Notes: generated from the sequence alone by a model not told the origin. Shown: positions 28,971-46,756, numbered from the stretch's first letter. The stretch: 64,000 nt of DNA from Thiothrix caldifontis (GCF_900107695.1 NZ_FNQP01000001.1:161875-225874), one strand, 5' to 3'. Program-made: numbers and translations.

Positions 28971-29348
28971 ATGGCTTGTACTAAAGAAGATATGTTGGAA
29001 ACGTTTGCCAACATGACTGTGACTGAAATCGTTGACCTGATTTCAGCGATCGAAGAGAAATTCGGCGTAACAGCAGCTGTTGCTGTTGCTGCTGGTCCTG
29101 CTGCTGGCGGCGAAGCGGCTGCGGTGGTTGAAGAACAAACTGAATTCAACGTTGTAATGACTAGCTTCGGTGCTAACAAAATCAACGTTATCAAAGTAGT
29201 CCGTGGCGCAACCGGTCTGGGCTTGAAAGAAGCAAAAGACATGGTTGAAGGCGTTCCTTCCGTCGTGAAAGAAGCCGCAAGCAAGGACGACGCAGCTAAG
29301 TTGAAGAAAGAACTGGAAGACGCAGGCGCGACTGTCGAACTCAAGTAA
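28971..29348 (+). CDS. rplL: 50S ribosomal protein L7/L12
   Basis: 125 residues, multi-copy stalk protein that recruits translational GTPases. N-terminal dimer domain, flexible Ala/Gly hinge (about 36-55) and globular domain with [20 protein letters not shown]. It starts with MACTKEDML, a few residues longer than the E. coli protein. An attenuator-like hairpin separates it from rpoB. Confidence 0.97.
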   Translation: MACTKEDMLETFANMTVTEIVDLISAIEEKFGVTAAVAVAAGPAAGGEAAAVVEEQTEFNVVMTSFGANKINVIKVVRGATGLGLKEAKDMVEGVPSVVKEAASKDDAAKLKKELEDAGATVELK

Positions 29349-29397
29349 GATTGAGAGAGAGCGTGTTGCGTAGCAATTAGTTCTTACATACCTTGTA

Positions 29398-29429
29398 GGC
29401 TGGCAGTGCTCAAGTACTGTCGGCCTTTT
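29398..29429 (+). terminator. rplL-rpoB attenuator hairpin
   Basis: Ten pairs (two G-T) of GGCTGGCAGT with ACTGTCGGCC around an eight-base loop, then TTTT. In E. coli a partial terminator in the same place lowers rpoBC expression relative to ribosomal protein genes; the same role is inferred. Confidence 0.75.
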
Positions 29430-29505
29430 CTCGCTTATTAGAGCGAGTGAAAAAATCCGGCAGTGTTGTTGTGAGCCGGGGTTCTGATTCCAGAGAGGAA
29501 AGACG

Positions 29506-32500
29506 ATGGGACTGAGTTATACCGAAAAGAAACGGATCCGCAAAGACTTTGGGAAACGGCCGCAGATACTGGAAGTGCCTGACCTGCTTACCATTCAGTT
29601 AGACTCCTATCGACACTTCCTGCAACTGGAGAAACCAGTCGTAGAGCGCCGAGATGTTGGTTTGCACGCAGCTTTTTCTTCGGTGTTCCCGATTATCAGC
29701 TACAACAATTATGTTGCGCTGGAATATGCAGATTATCGTTTGGCTGAGCCTGTGTTTGATGTGCAGGAATGCCAGTTGCGTGGGTTGACGTTTGCTACGT
29801 CCTTGCGCGTAAAATTGCGTCTGGTTATCTATGATAAGGACGCGCCTGCGGATGCCAAAGTGGTTAAGGCCATTAAAGAGCAGGACGTTTATCTCGGCGA
29901 ATTGCCGCTGATGACGGATAAAGGCACATTTATTATTAACGGTACTGAGCGTGTTATCGTTTCTCAGTTGCACCGTTCACCCGGCGTGTTCTTTGAGCAT
30001 GACAAGGGCAAATCTAATTCTGCTGGTAAGTTGCTGCACAGTGCACGTGTCATTCCTTACCGTGGTTCGTGGTTAGACTTCGAGTTTGATCCTAAAGATT
30101 CTATCTTTGTGCGTATTGACCGTCGTCGCAAATTGCCAGCGACGATCTTGTTGCGTGCACTGGGTATGCAGAACGAAGGCATTTTAGATGTCTTCTTCGA
30201 TAAAACAGCCGTGCATTTGAGCGACAGTACTGTGGAAATGGAGTTGGTGCCAGAACGTTTGCGTGGTGAGTTAGCTTCATTCGACATTATGTTGGATGGG
30301 CAGGTGTTGGTTGAGACAGGGCGTCGCATTACTGCTAAGCATATTCGTCAGTTGGAAAAGTCTGGGATGAATAAGCTGGTTGTACCCAATGAGTACATGA
30401 ACGGTAAAATTCTGGCACATGATATAGTTGATTCATTGACAGGCGAGTTGTTGGCATCAGCCAATGATGAAATCACCGATGTTGTGCTGGAAAAACTGCG
30501 TGATAATGATATTAAGTCATTCAATATTTTATACACCAATGAGCTAGACCGTGGCCCGTTTATCTCGAATACCCTGAAAATTGACCCCAGTACTAGTCAG
30601 TTGGAAGCGCAAATTGAAATTTATCGCATGATGCGTCCAGGCGAGCCACCAACAAAAGAAGCGGCAGAAAACTTATTCAACAATCTATTCTTTGTAGATG
30701 ACCGTTATGACTTGTCTGCAGTTGGGCGGATGAAGTTCAACCGTCGTTTAGGGCGCGAAGAAGCGACCGGTTCCGGCGTATTGGATCAGAACGACATTCT
30801 GGACGTACTGAAAAAGCTGATTGACATCCGTGATGGGCGCGATGATGTGGATGACATTGACCACCTCGGCAACCGTCGTGTGCGCAGCGTGGGCGAGATG
30901 GCTGAAAATGCTTTCCGCGTTGGTTTGGTGCGTGTTGAACGGGCAGTGAAAGAGCGTTTGACGATGGCGGAAAGCGAAGGCTTGATGCCCCAAGAGCTGG
31001 TGAATTCCAAACCAGTCTCGGCAGCGATTAAAGAGTTCTTCGGCTCTAGCCAGTTGTCTCAGTTTATGGACCAAAACAACCCGCTGTCGGAAGTGACTCA
31101 CAAGCGCCGTATTTCGGCATTAGGGCCGGGTGGTTTGACCCGTGAACGTGCCGGTTTTGAGGTGCGTGACGTACACCCAACCCATTACGGTCGGGTGTGC
31201 CCAATCGAAACGCCGGAAGGCCCGAACATCGGTTTGATCAATTCCTTGGCGGTGTATGCGCGTACCAATGATTACGGTTTCTTAGAAACACCGTATCGCA
31301 AGGTTATTGATAGCAAGCCGACCATGCAGATTGACTATTTGTCCGCGATTGAAGAATCCAACTACGTGATCGCTCAGGCGAGCGCGGAACTGGATGATGA
31401 GGGCCGTTTGTCAGATGAGTTCGTTTCTTGCCGTCACCGTAATGAATTTACCTTGAAGCAAGCCAGCGAAGTGCAGTACATGGACGTATCGCCGAAACAG
31501 ATCGTCTCGGTTGCTGCCTCTTTGATTCCCTTCTTGGAACACGATGACGCGAACCGCGCCTTGATGGGTTCTAACATGCAACGTCAGGCCGTGCCTTGCT
31601 TACGTGCTGATAAGCCATTGTCAGGTACAGGGATGGAGCGTGCAGTTGCACAGGATTCCGGTTCGGCAGTCACAGCGCGTCGGGGTGGTTTGATTGACTC
31701 GGTGGATGCTGGGCGTATTGTTGTGCGTGTGAATGACGATGAAGCTGACGAAGTTCGCGGCGGTGTCGATATTTACAGCTTAATCAAGTACACCCGTTCC
31801 AACCAAAACACGTGCATTAACCAGCGTCCGATTGTCAAAGTTGGTGATGTGGTGGCGCGTGGTGACGTGTTGGCGGATGGCTCTTCTACGGATTTGGGTG
31901 AATTGGCTCTGGGTCAGAACATGTTCATCGCGTTCATGCCTTGGAACGGTTACAACTACGAAGACTCCATTTTGCTGTCTGAGCGTGTGGTGGATGAAGA
32001 CCGTTATACGTCCATCCATATCGAAGAAATGTCGTGTTTGGCACGTGATACCAAGTTAGGGCCGGAAGAAATCACAGCGGATATCCCGAACGTGAGTGAA
32101 AGCTTGCTGGCGAAGTTGGACGAGTGCGGCATTATTCACGTCGGTGCGGAAGTAAAACCGGGCGATATTCTGGTTGGTAAGGTTACACCGAAGGGCGAAA
32201 GCCAGTTGACCCCGGAAGAAAAATTGCTACGGGCGATCTTCGGTGAAAAAGCCTCTGACGTAAAAGATACGTCCTTGCGCGTACCAACGGGTATGGCGGG
32301 CACGGTTATCGACGTGCGCGTGTTTACCCGTGATGGTGTAGAGCGTGATGCACGTGCTTTGGCGATTCAGGAAGAAGATCTGAAGAAAGTCCGTAAAGAC
32401 TTGCGTGACGAACTGCGTATTTACGAAGCCGATATTTTCGACCGTTTTGCAAAACTGGTGATTGGTAAAGAAGCCTTGGGCGGCCCTAACCGTCTGACAT

Positions 32501-33591
32501 CTGGCACGGTCATCACCGAGTCTTATCTGGATAATCTGGAGAAAAAGGATTGGTTCGCTATCCGTATGCAGGACGAGGAGGTGAATACCCAACTCGAATC
32601 GCTGTCTCACCAGATCGACGAGAAGAAAAAGCACTATGAAACGCGATTGCACAAGCAGCGTGATAAGCTCATGGCAGGCGATGATCTCGCACCAGGTGTG
32701 CTGAAAATGGTCAAGGTATACATCGCGGTGAAACGCCGGATGCAGCCGGGTGACAAAATGGCGGGGCGTCACGGTAACAAGGGTGTAGTTTCGCGCATTG
32801 TTCCGGTTGAAGACATGCCATACTTGGCTAATGGTCAGACTGTTGACATCGTATTGAACCCGTTGGGCGTTCCGTCGCGTATGAACGTTGGTCAGGTTCT
32901 AGAAACGCATCTGGGGTGGGCAGCAAAAGGTCTGGGTGAAAAGATTGCACGCATGATCGACACCAAAGCGAAGGTCGATGAATTACGTCAATTCATCAGC
33001 GAAGTTTACGCTACGGGCGGTAATCCGAACCAAGATGAAGTTATTGCTGAATTGAGTGATGATGAGGTTGTGACATTGGCGAACAATCTGCGTAAAGGTG
33101 TGCCAATGGCAACACAAGTCTTTGATGGTGCTGATGAGGCGGAAATCAAGGCTATGTTGCGTTTGGCTGATTTGCCAGAAAGTGGTCAAACCCAATTGTG
33201 TGATGGTCGGACAGGCGATATGTTTGAGCGAAAAGTGACCGTTGGTTACATGCATATGCTTAAACTGAACCACTTGGTCGATGATAAGATGCACGCACGT
33301 TCTACAGGCCCTTATAGCCTTGTTACCCAACAGCCTTTGGGTGGTAAGGCACAGTTCGGTGGTCAGCGTTTCGGTGAGATGGAGGTTTGGGCACTGGAAG
33401 CTTACGGTGCCGCTTACACCTTGCAAGAAATGCTCACAGTCAAGTCGGATGACGTGAACGGTCGTAACAAAATGTACAAGAACATTGTGGACGGCGACCA
33501 TTTTATGGAAGCCAGTATGCCTGAGTCCTTCAATGTACTGATGAAGGAAATCCGCTCACTGGGGCTGAATATCGAACTGGAACGGGATTAA
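29506..33591 (+). CDS. rpoB: DNA-directed RNA polymerase subunit beta
   Basis: 1361 residues, slightly longer than the 1342 of E. coli. Catalytic-core subunit. The rifampicin-binding segment runs over residues 513-540 with [20 protein letters not shown]; Asp522, His532, Arg535 and Ser537 correspond to E. coli 516, 526, 529 and 531 and are all the wild-type residue. Also present are [12 protein letters not shown] and [10 protein letters not shown]-type C-terminal motifs ([19 protein letters not shown]). AGAGAGGAAAG precedes the ATG. rpoC follows 15 bases later. Confidence 0.98.
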   Translation: MGLSYTEKKRIRKDFGKRPQILEVPDLLTIQLDSYRHFLQLEKPVVERRDVGLHAAFSSVFPIISYNNYVALEYADYRLAEPVFDVQECQLRGLTFATSLRVKLRLVIYDKDAPADAKVVKAIKEQDVYLGELPLMTDKGTFIINGTERVIVSQLHRSPGVFFEHDKGKSNSAGKLLHSARVIPYRGSWLDFEFDPKDSIFVRIDRRRKLPATILLRALGMQNEGILDVFFDKTAVHLSDSTVEMELVPERLRGELASFDIMLDGQVLVETGRRITAKHIRQLEKSGMNKLVVPNEYMNGKILAHDIVDSLTGELLASANDEITDVVLEKLRDNDIKSFNILYTNELDRGPFISNTLKIDPSTSQLEAQIEIYRMMRPGEPPTKEAAENLFNNLFFVDDRYDLSAVGRMKFNRRLGREEATGSGVLDQNDILDVLKKLIDIRDGRDDVDDIDHLGNRRVRSVGEMAENAFRVGLVRVERAVKERLTMAESEGLMPQELVNSKPVSAAIKEFFGSSQLSQFMDQNNPLSEVTHKRRISALGPGGLTRERAGFEVRDVHPTHYGRVCPIETPEGPNIGLINSLAVYARTNDYGFLETPYRKVIDSKPTMQIDYLSAIEESNYVIAQASAELDDEGRLSDEFVSCRHRNEFTLKQASEVQYMDVSPKQIVSVAASLIPFLEHDDANRALMGSNMQRQAVPCLRADKPLSGTGMERAVAQDSGSAVTARRGGLIDSVDAGRIVVRVNDDEADEVRGGVDIYSLIKYTRSNQNTCINQRPIVKVGDVVARGDVLADGSSTDLGELALGQNMFIAFMPWNGYNYEDSILLSERVVDEDRYTSIHIEEMSCLARDTKLGPEEITADIPNVSESLLAKLDECGIIHVGAEVKPGDILVGKVTPKGESQLTPEEKLLRAIFGEKASDVKDTSLRVPTGMAGTVIDVRVFTRDGVERDARALAIQEEDLKKVRKDLRDELRIYEADIFDRFAKLVIGKEALGGPNRLTSGTVITESYLDNLEKKDWFAIRMQDEEVNTQLESLSHQIDEKKKHYETRLHKQRDKLMAGDDLAPGVLKMVKVYIAVKRRMQPGDKMAGRHGNKGVVSRIVPVEDMPYLANGQTVDIVLNPLGVPSRMNVGQVLETHLGWAAKGLGEKIARMIDTKAKVDELRQFISEVYATGGNPNQDEVIAELSDDEVVTLANNLRKGVPMATQVFDGADEAEIKAMLRLADLPESGQTQLCDGRTGDMFERKVTVGYMHMLKLNHLVDDKMHARSTGPYSLVTQQPLGGKAQFGGQRFGEMEVWALEAYGAAYTLQEMLTVKSDDVNGRNKMYKNIVDGDHFMEASMPESFNVLMKEIRSLGLNIELERD

Positions 33592-33606
33592 CACAGGATT
33601 TTGGTG

Positions 33607-37794
<4,188 letters not shown>

Positions 37795-37841
37795 ATAAGC
37801 AATCAGGTTTTCGATTTAAGTGACTGATCGGGAAAACTTCC

Positions 37842-37870
37842 TTGACAGAAGCCTTTCTGATCCCTAAAAT
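37842..37870 (+). promoter_or_regulatory. Sigma-70 promoter for the rpsL (str) operon
   Basis: Consensus TTGACA (37842-37847), exactly 17 bases, then TAAAAT (37865-37870) and a GC-containing discriminator CTGGCGTCC. It lies 48 bases after rpoC and 99 bases before rpsL. A hairpin begins 13 bases after the -10 box. Confidence 0.85.
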
Positions 37871-37882
37871 CTGGCGTCCTCA

Positions 37883-37911
37883 AACAGACCGATTTTCGGT
37901 CTGTTGCTTTT
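37883..37911 (+). terminator. Terminator-like hairpin in the rpsL leader
   Basis: Nine to ten pairs of AACAGACCG(A) with (T)CGGTCTGTT, then GCTTTTA. It may end the rpoBC transcript, act as an attenuator, or form a 5'-terminal stem-loop on transcripts from the promoter just upstream. The T run is short. Confidence 0.6.
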
Positions 37912-37968
37912 ATGGGGACAAGGCAAGCCAGGCAAGTTCCCCGTGATTCCAGGAGACAATTTCAGGAT

Positions 37969-38343
37969 ATGGCAACAGTAAACCAATTGGTGCGTAAGCC
38001 GCGCCAAAGCAAAGTAGAGAAAAGCAAGGTGCCAGCGCTAGAGGCTTGTCCGCAGCGTCGTGGTGTTTGCACCCGTGTTTATACAACCACGCCTAAGAAG
38101 CCGAACTCCGCTATGCGTAAGGTTGCTCGTGTGCGTCTGACCAATGGTTTTGAAGTCACCAGTTATATCGGTGGTGAAGGCCATAATCTTCAAGAGCACT
38201 CGGTTGTGCTGATTCGCGGCGGTCGTGTAAAAGACCTTCCGGGTGTCCGTTACCACACGGTTCGTGGTAGTCTGGATACACAAGGTGTTAAAAACCGTAA
38301 GCAGGCACGTTCCAAGTACGGTACGAAGCGTCCTAAAAAGTAA
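37969..38343 (+). CDS. rpsL: 30S ribosomal protein S12
   Basis: 124 residues; decoding-centre protein that controls accuracy. The start MATVNQL at 37969 has CAGGAG upstream; the longer open frame to 37912 is leader. Residues that mutate to streptomycin resistance are wild type: Lys43 in TPKKPNSA and the lysine of [12 protein letters not shown]. First gene of the str operon. Confidence 0.97.
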   Translation: MATVNQLVRKPRQSKVEKSKVPALEACPQRRGVCTRVYTTTPKKPNSAMRKVARVRLTNGFEVTSYIGGEGHNLQEHSVVLIRGGRVKDLPGVRYHTVRGSLDTQGVKNRKQARSKYGTKRPKK

Positions 38344-38359
38344 TTCACTGGTGATATGA

Positions 38360-38833
<474 letters not shown>

Positions 38834-38851
38834 TGATAAGAGTGACCATCA

Positions 38852-40957
<2,106 letters not shown>

Positions 40958-40959
40958 CA

Positions 40960-42150
40960 ATGGCAAAGAGTAAATTTGAGCGAACTAAGCCTCACGTAAA
41001 CGTCGGCACAATTGGTCACGTTGACCACGGCAAAACTACGCTGACAGCGGCGTTGACAGTTGTGCAGGCCAAAAAATATGGCGGTGAGTCAAAGGCTTAT
41101 GATCAAATCGATGCCGCTCCTGAAGAAAAAGCACGTGGTATCACCATCTCTACTGCGCACGTAGAGTATGAATCTGAAACCCGTCACTACGCACACGTAG
41201 ACTGCCCAGGTCATGCTGACTATGTTAAGAACATGATCACTGGTGCGGCGCAGATGGATGGCGCAATTCTGGTTTGTTCTGCTGCTGATGGCCCAATGCC
41301 GCAAACACGTGAGCACATCCTGTTGTCCCGCCAAGTAGGTGTTCCATACGTCGTTGTTTACATGAATAAGTGTGACTTGGTTGACGACGAAGAGTTGTTG
41401 GAGCTGGTTGAAATGGAGCTGCGTGAGTTGCTGTCCAGCTACGATTTCCCTGGCGATGACACGCCAATCGTTAGGGGTTCAGCGCGTATGGCACTGGAGG
41501 GCGATGAATCTGATATCGGTGTGCCATCCATTGCCCGCTTGATTGAAGCCATTGATACTTTCATCCCGGATCCGGTTCGTGCTGTTGATGGTACCTTCTT
41601 GATGCCGGTAGAAGACGTATTCTCCATCTCTGGTCGTGGTACGGTTGTGACCGGTCGTATCGAGCGTGGCGTGATTAAGGTTGGTGAGTCTATCGAAATC
41701 GTTGGTATTCGTGCTACTCAAACCACTACGGTAACGGGCGTTGAAATGTTCCGTAAGCTGTTGGATCAAGGTATGGCGGGTGACAACGTGGGTTTGTTGC
41801 TACGTGGAACTAAGCGTGACGATGTAGAGCGTGGTCAGGTGCTATGTAAGCCTGGTTCTATCAAGCCGCATACTAAATTTGAAGCGGAAGTTTATGTCCT
41901 GTCTAAGGAGGAGGGTGGTCGTCATACGCCATTCTTCAAAGGCTATCGCCCGCAATTCTACTTCCGGACTACCGATGTAACAGGTGCTTGCGACCTGCCG
42001 GAAGGTGTGGAAATGGTCATGCCGGGTGATAATGTCAAGCTGGTTGTCAGCCTGATTAACCCAATCGCTATGGAAGACGGTCTGCGTTTCGCGATCCGTG
42101 AAGGTGGCCGTACTGTCGGCGCCGGTGTTGTTGCTAAAATTATTGAGTAA
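40960..42150 (+). CDS. tufA: Elongation factor Tu, str-operon copy
   Basis: 396 residues, second EF-Tu, 2 bases after fusA. The G domain is identical in protein sequence to the tRNA-linked copy from residue 12 to about 180, but domains 2 and 3 carry 14 substitutions (for example [15 protein letters not shown] against [15 protein letters not shown], and a C-terminal Glu against Ala). At DNA level even the G-domain region has many silent differences, so recent gene conversion is not visible. rpsJ follows after 5 bases. Confidence 0.97.
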   Translation: MAKSKFERTKPHVNVGTIGHVDHGKTTLTAALTVVQAKKYGGESKAYDQIDAAPEEKARGITISTAHVEYESETRHYAHVDCPGHADYVKNMITGAAQMDGAILVCSAADGPMPQTREHILLSRQVGVPYVVVYMNKCDLVDDEELLELVEMELRELLSSYDFPGDDTPIVRGSARMALEGDESDIGVPSIARLIEAIDTFIPDPVRAVDGTFLMPVEDVFSISGRGTVVTGRIERGVIKVGESIEIVGIRATQTTTVTGVEMFRKLLDQGMAGDNVGLLLRGTKRDDVERGQVLCKPGSIKPHTKFEAEVYVLSKEEGGRHTPFFKGYRPQFYFRTTDVTGACDLPEGVEMVMPGDNVKLVVSLINPIAMEDGLRFAIREGGRTVGAGVVAKIIE

Positions 42151-42155
42151 TAGTT

Positions 42156-42467
42156 ATGTCTGATCAAAGAATCCGTATTCGCCTGAAAGCATTCGATCAC
42201 CGTCTGATTGACCGTTCTGCGACTGAAATCGTTGAAACGGCCAAGCGTACTGGTGCGCGTGTGAAAGGGCCAATCCCTTTGCCAACACGTGTAGAGCGTT
42301 ACACCATTCTGGTTTCTCCGCATGTTGATAAAGATGCACGTGACCAGTATGAGATTCGTACTTACAAGCGTCTGATGGATATTATTGATCCGACTGACAA
42401 GACTGTTGATGCCTTGATGAAGCTGGATTTGGCTGCGGGCGTTGATGTACAAATCAAGCTTAACTGA
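42156..42467 (+). CDS. rpsJ: 30S ribosomal protein S10
   Basis: 103 residues; head protein that also forms the NusB-NusE antitermination complex and contacts NusG. Motifs [14 protein letters not shown] and [15 protein letters not shown] are intact. It starts 5 bases after tuf with no good ribosome site, so translation is probably coupled to tuf. Unlike E. coli, it is separated from rplC by a promoter and terminator-like hairpin. Confidence 0.97.
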   Translation: MSDQRIRIRLKAFDHRLIDRSATEIVETAKRTGARVKGPIPLPTRVERYTILVSPHVDKDARDQYEIRTYKRLMDIIDPTDKTVDALMKLDLAAGVDVQIKLN

Positions 42468-42482
42468 TTTGTAAAAAAAGAC

Positions 42483-42510
42483 TTAACGGCAGAGATTTTT
42501 CTGCTATAAT
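42483..42510 (+). promoter_or_regulatory. Promoter between rpsJ and rplC
   Basis: TTAACG (42483-42488), 16-base spacer, perfect TATAAT (42505-42510), then the G/C-rich discriminator GCGCGGC typical of stringently regulated ribosomal promoters. It lies in the 141-base gap after rpsJ. Confidence 0.8.
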
Positions 42511-42523
42511 GCGCGGCTTTCCA

Positions 42524-42552
42524 CGGCTCGACCTAGGTCGAGCCGAGTTTTT
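42524..42552 (+). terminator. Terminator/attenuator hairpin upstream of rplC
   Basis: A perfect 22-base palindrome (stem CGGCTCGAC / GTCGAGCCG, loop CTAG) followed by AG and TTTTT. It begins 14 bases after the -10 box of the preceding promoter and 57 bases before the rplC ribosome site region, the position expected for an attenuator or a terminator of the str-rpsJ transcript. Confidence 0.85.
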
Positions 42553-42608
42553 CTAAAAGATAGAATGAAAGTTGCTCGGTGTGAGTAATTCTTCGAAGAG
42601 GTATGCAA

Positions 42609-43241
42609 ATGGCTATCGGTCTGCTGGGTCGCAAAGTAGGTATGACCCGGATATACGGTGAAGATGGTGGTTCAACTCCCGTCACTGTGCTTGAGATTGC
42701 GGCGAACCGTGTATCACAAGTCAAGACGGTAGAGACGGATGGTTATAGTGCCATCCAGTTGTCTACAGGTGAGAAAAAGTCTTCCCGCGTTTCCAAGTCG
42801 GAAGCTGGTCATTTTGCCAAGGCAGGCGTGCCTGCTGGCACTTGTGTTCGTGAGTCGCGCATTGATGATGTGTCAGGTTACGAACTGGGTGCTGAGCTTG
42901 CGGTAAGCATGTTTGAGGCAGGTCAAATGGTTGATGTGACTGGCGTTAGCAAAGGTAAAGGCTTTGCTGGTGTTTTGAAGCGCCATCATTTTGCCGGTCA
43001 AGACCGCACGCATGGCAACTCTTTGTCACATCGGGTTCCGGGTTCCATTGGTCAGAACCAAACGCCAGGCCGGGTATTCCCAGGCAAAAAAATGGCTGGT
43101 CATATGGGTGCTGTACAGCGTACTGCCCAGAATCTGCAAGTGGTACGTGTAGACGCTGAGCGCAATCTGTTGCTGGTTAAGGGTGCTGTTCCGGGCGCTA
43201 CTAACGGTGATGTGGTTGTCAAGCTGTCGGTCAAGGCATAA
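42609..43241 (+). CDS. rplC: 50S ribosomal protein L3
   Basis: 210 residues; early assembly protein near the peptidyl-transferase centre. The ATG at 42609 is preferred to 42603 because GAGG lies 7 bases upstream of it and the family starts M(A)[11 protein letters not shown]. The long loop with [19 protein letters not shown] and the methylated-glutamine region [10 protein letters not shown] are present. First gene of the S10-type operon here. Confidence 0.97.
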   Translation: MAIGLLGRKVGMTRIYGEDGGSTPVTVLEIAANRVSQVKTVETDGYSAIQLSTGEKKSSRVSKSEAGHFAKAGVPAGTCVRESRIDDVSGYELGAELAVSMFEAGQMVDVTGVSKGKGFAGVLKRHHFAGQDRTHGNSLSHRVPGSIGQNQTPGRVFPGKKMAGHMGAVQRTAQNLQVVRVDAERNLLLVKGAVPGATNGDVVVKLSVKA

Positions 43242-43252
43242 AGGTGGCAGCA

Positions 43253-43855
43253 ATGGAATTACAGATTGCAAATGGTGGCTCGGTCGCAGTAAGCGATGAG
43301 ATTTTTGCACGCGAGTTTAATGAGGGTCTGGTGCATCAGGCGGTTGTTGCTTACATGGCAGCAGGTCGTGCAGGTACTAAAGCTCAGAAAACACGCTCTG
43401 ATGTCAGTGGTGGCGGCGCTAAGCCATTTAAGCAAAAAGGAACTGGTCGTGCTCGTGCGGGCAGCATCCGTAGCCCACTGTGGCGTACAGGTGGCAAGTC
43501 TTTTGCAGCACGTCCCCGTGACTTTACGCAGAAGCTGAACAAGAAAATGTACCGCGCTGCAATGCGTGCCATCTTCTCTGAGCTGGTGCGTCAGGATCGC
43601 TTTGTGGTAGTAGACTCTTTCAGCATTGAAGAGCCTAAAACCAAGCTGATGCTGGCAAAGCTGAAAGAGTATGGCTCCAATGATGTGCTGCTGGTATCTG
43701 ATGTAGATGATGTTAATGTGCTGCTGTCTGCCCGCAACATCCCTTACTGTGAAGTTGCTACGGTAGCTGGTTTGAATCCGGTTAGCTTGGTAGGTCATCA
43801 GAAAGTTGTGGTGACAACTGGTGCAGTAAGCAAGATTCAGGAGTGGCTGGCATGA
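43253..43855 (+). CDS. rplD: 50S ribosomal protein L4
   Basis: 200 residues; lines the peptide exit tunnel. In E. coli it represses the S10 operon by attenuation and translation block, relevant to the hairpin upstream of rplC. The ATG at 43253 has AAGG 8 bases upstream; a GTG at 43244 lies inside that site. The tunnel loop sequence [20 protein letters not shown] is intact. Its stop overlaps rplW (ATGA). Confidence 0.96.
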   Translation: MELQIANGGSVAVSDEIFAREFNEGLVHQAVVAYMAAGRAGTKAQKTRSDVSGGGAKPFKQKGTGRARAGSIRSPLWRTGGKSFAARPRDFTQKLNKKMYRAAMRAIFSELVRQDRFVVVDSFSIEEPKTKLMLAKLKEYGSNDVLLVSDVDDVNVLLSARNIPYCEVATVAGLNPVSLVGHQKVVVTTGAVSKIQEWLA

Positions 43856-44145
43856 GTATGGAACGTCTCTATCATGTTTTGGTTGCGCCGCGTGTGACAG
43901 AGAAAACTGTCCGTGCTTCTGAAAAAGCAAACCAGTACGTGTTCAAGGTTGCCAAAACTGCAACCAAACAAGAAATCAAGGATGCTGTCGAGACTTTGTT
44001 TGAAGTCAAGGTTGATCAGGTTCGTACCATCAACGTAAAAGGCAAGCAGAAGAACTTTGGGCGTCGTAGCGGTCATCGCAATGACTGGAAAAAGGCTTAT
44101 GTTAGCCTGTCCGAAGGTTTCTCTCTGGATGCGGCAGCGGAATAA
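43852..44145 (+). CDS. rplW: 50S ribosomal protein L23
   Basis: 97 residues; docking site for signal recognition particle and trigger factor at the exit tunnel. ATG at 43852 has AGGAG 8 bases upstream and overlaps the rplD stop. Contains [15 protein letters not shown] and [15 protein letters not shown]. Confidence 0.96.
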   Translation: MSMERLYHVLVAPRVTEKTVRASEKANQYVFKVAKTATKQEIKDAVETLFEVKVDQVRTINVKGKQKNFGRRSGHRNDWKKAYVSLSEGFSLDAAAE

Positions 44146-44159
44146 GGCAAGGGTGAATC

Positions 44160-44987
44160 ATGGCAGTCGTTAAGGCAAAACCAACCTCCCCAGGGCGTCG
44201 CTTCCAGGTTAAGGTTGTCAACAAAGAACTACACAAGGGTGAGCCTTGTAAGAGTTTGTTGGAAAACAAGCGTAAGAGTGGTGGACGTAATAATACAGGC
44301 CGTATTACTACCCGTCATGTGGGTGGTGGTCATCGCCAACACTATCGTATCGTCGACTTCAAACGTCGTAAGGATGATATTCCTGCTCGTGTTGAGCGTT
44401 TGGAATATGACCCTAACCGCAGTGCCAATATTGCATTGCTGTTGTATGCTGATGGTGAGCGTCGCTATATCATTGCGCCGAAAGGGTTGAGTGCGGGTGC
44501 GGAAGTCATTTCTGGTATCCATGCGCCGATTGCTGCCGGTAACTGCCTGCCGATGCGTAATATTCCGGTTGGTAGCGTGATTCACTGCATTGAAATGAAA
44601 GTGGGTAAGGGTGCTCAGTTGGCACGTAGTGCAGGTGCTTCTGCCCAGTTGGTGGCGCGTGAAGGCGCTTATGCCACCATTCGCCTGCGGTCAGGTGAAA
44701 TGCGCAAGGTTCCGGTAGACTGCCGTGCAACGGTAGGCGAAGTCGGTAACTCTGAACATGGCTTGATTAAGCTGGGTAAAGCTGGTGCAAAACGCTGGCG
44801 CGGTGTCCGTCCTACTGTCCGTGGTGTGGTCATGAACCCGGTAGACCATCCACACGGTGGTGGTGAAGGTCGTACCTCTGGTGGTCGCCACCCTGTTACT
44901 CCTTGGGGTGTTCCAACCAAGGGTTACAAGACTCGTAGCAACAAACGCACTGACAATATGATTGTCCGTCGCCGGAACAAGAAGTAA
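44160..44987 (+). CDS. rplB: 50S ribosomal protein L2
   Basis: 275 residues; essential for subunit joining and peptidyl transfer. SH3-like domains with [19 protein letters not shown] and the conserved C-terminal [18 protein letters not shown] containing the critical histidine. 13 bases to rpsS. Confidence 0.97.
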   Translation: MAVVKAKPTSPGRRFQVKVVNKELHKGEPCKSLLENKRKSGGRNNTGRITTRHVGGGHRQHYRIVDFKRRKDDIPARVERLEYDPNRSANIALLLYADGERRYIIAPKGLSAGAEVISGIHAPIAAGNCLPMRNIPVGSVIHCIEMKVGKGAQLARSAGASAQLVAREGAYATIRLRSGEMRKVPVDCRATVGEVGNSEHGLIKLGKAGAKRWRGVRPTVRGVVMNPVDHPHGGGEGRTSGGRHPVTPWGVPTKGYKTRSNKRTDNMIVRRRNKK

Positions 44988-44999
44988 GAGGATTAAACA

Positions 45000-45272
45000 G
45001 TGCCACGTTCACTCAAAAAAGGTCCTTTCGTTGACCATCACCTGATGAAGAAGATCGAAACTGCTAAAGCAGCGAATGATCGTCGTCCAATCAAAACATG
45101 GTCACGCCGCTCCATGATCCTGCCAGAATTTATTGGCTTGACAGTGGCAGTGCATAACGGCAAGCAGCATGTTCCGGTGCTGGTTAATGAAAATATGGTA
45201 GGCCATAAGTTGGGTGAGTTTGCACTGACCCGTTCTTACCGTGGTCACGTTGCCGACAAGAAGTCGAAGTAA
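45000..45272 (+). CDS. rpsS: 30S ribosomal protein S19
   Basis: 90 residues, GTG start, AGAGG upstream. Binds 16S rRNA with S13 in the head. [18 protein letters not shown] and [20 protein letters not shown] are typical. Confidence 0.97.
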   Translation: MPRSLKKGPFVDHHLMKKIETAKAANDRRPIKTWSRRSMILPEFIGLTVAVHNGKQHVPVLVNENMVGHKLGEFALTRSYRGHVADKKSK

Positions 45273-45281
45273 GAGGTAGAA

Positions 45282-45614
45282 ATGGAAGTTGCAGCACATT
45301 TGCGCTTTGCGCGTATTTCACCTCAGAAGTGCCGACTGGTCGCTGATCAGATTCGTGGACTGCCGGTGGACAAAGCGCTGAATATTCTGGCATTTAGCCC
45401 GAAAAAAGGTGCCTCAATGCTGAAGAAGGTTCTGGAATCCGCGATTGCCAACGCTGAACACAATGACGGTGCCGATGTGGACGAATTGTGCATTAAGCGC
45501 GTATTCGTTGATCAAGGTCCAACCATGAAGCGTATCATGCCGCGTGCTAAAGGTCGTGCTAACCGCATCCTGAAGCGCACCAGTCACATTACCGTCGCTG
45601 TAGGCGAGAAGTAA
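45282..45614 (+). CDS. rplV: 50S ribosomal protein L22
   Basis: 110 residues; its extended loop forms part of the exit tunnel constriction. [17 protein letters not shown] at the N-terminus and the loop [19 protein letters not shown] are intact; no macrolide-type deletions are seen. Confidence 0.97.
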   Translation: MEVAAHLRFARISPQKCRLVADQIRGLPVDKALNILAFSPKKGASMLKKVLESAIANAEHNDGADVDELCIKRVFVDQGPTMKRIMPRAKGRANRILKRTSHITVAVGEK

Positions 45615-45622
45615 GGTTTAGT

Positions 45623-46330
45623 ATGGGTCAGAAAGTACATCCAACCGGTATCCGTCTTGGTATCGCCACCGACTGGCGCTCTAAGTGGTACGCTGAAGGC
45701 AAGGATTATGCCGACTTCCTGTTTAAAGATTTGGAAGTGCGCACATTCTTGAAAAAGAAGCTGAAAGAAGCTTCAGTTAGCCGTATTCAGATTGAGCGTC
45801 CTGCGAAGTCTGCTTTTATTACCATTCACACTGCACGTCCGGGTGTTGTTATCGGTAAAAAAGGCGAAGATATTGAAAAGCTGCGTGCAGAAACGGCTGC
45901 TAAACTGGGTTTGCACGTTAATAACGTGAAGCTAAATATCGAGGAAATTCGTAAGCCGGAATTGGATTCCCAATTAGTGGCCGAGAGCATTGCTAGTCAG
46001 CTTGAGCGTCGTATCATGTTCCGTCGTGCTGCCAAACGTGCAGTGGCGAATGCGATGCGCCTAGGTGCGTTGGGTATCAAGGTTTGTGTGGCAGGACGCT
46101 TGAACGGTGCAGAAATTGCGCGGACTGAATTTTTCCGTGAAGGTCGTGTACCGCTTCATACATTGCGTGCTGACATCGACTATGCAACTGCGGAAGCTCT
46201 CACCACCTATGGTATCATCGGTGTGAAAGTTTGGATCTACAAGGGCGAAGTCTTCGACCTGGAACAGAAACAGCAATCTAGCCAAAGCCAAGGTCAACAA
46301 AACCAAGGTCAAGGCAGAAAGAAGAAGTGA
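45623..46330 (+). CDS. rpsC: 30S ribosomal protein S3
   Basis: 235 residues; mRNA entry channel and helicase element with KH domain ([14 protein letters not shown]). The last 22 residues form an unusual glutamine-rich tail ([18 protein letters not shown], then RKKK) not found in short S3 proteins; basic disordered tails of varying composition are known here. Confidence 0.97.
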   Translation: MGQKVHPTGIRLGIATDWRSKWYAEGKDYADFLFKDLEVRTFLKKKLKEASVSRIQIERPAKSAFITIHTARPGVVIGKKGEDIEKLRAETAAKLGLHVNNVKLNIEEIRKPELDSQLVAESIASQLERRIMFRRAAKRAVANAMRLGALGIKVCVAGRLNGAEIARTEFFREGRVPLHTLRADIDYATAEALTTYGIIGVKVWIYKGEVFDLEQKQQSSQSQGQQNQGQGRKKK

Positions 46331-46342
46331 TAGAGGTTTGAG

Positions 46343-46756
46343 ATGTTACAACCCAAGAGAACCAAATTCCGCAAACAGATGAAAGGCCGCAACCGTGGTC
46401 TGGCATTGGCGGGCAGCAAAGTCAGCTTCGGCGACTTCGGGCTGAAAACAGTAGAACGCGGTCGTTTGACAGCGCGTCAGATCGAATCTGCACGTCGTGC
46501 TATCAACCGTTATGTACGTCGTGGCGGTAAAATCTGGATTCGCGTGTTCCCGGACAAGCCGATCAGCAAAAAGCCATTGGAAGTTCGCCAAGGTAAAGGT
46601 AAAGGGAACGTTGAATACTGGGTAGCATTGGTTCAGCCCGGCAAGGTTCTCTATGAAATTGAAGGTGTGGCAGAGGAAATTGCACGTGAGGCTTTTCGCC
46701 TTGCTTCAGCGAAGCTGCCGGTTAAGACTACATTTGTTTCTCGTCAGGTGATGTGA
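46343..46756 (+). CDS. rplP: 50S ribosomal protein L16
   Basis: 137 residues; positions tRNA in the A site. [19 protein letters not shown] start and [16 protein letters not shown] are diagnostic; the hydroxylatable arginine region [14 protein letters not shown] is present. Stop overlaps rpmC start (TGATG). Confidence 0.97.
   Translation: MLQPKRTKFRKQMKGRNRGLALAGSKVSFGDFGLKTVERGRLTARQIESARRAINRYVRRGGKIWIRVFPDKPISKKPLEVRQGKGKGNVEYWVALVQPGKVLYEIEGVAEEIAREAFRLASAKLPVKTTFVSRQVM

Noticed and set aside
40960-42150. Recent gene conversion between the two tuf genes
   Set aside because: Although the G-domain proteins are identical, many silent DNA differences are spread across that region, so a recent conversion tract is not supported.
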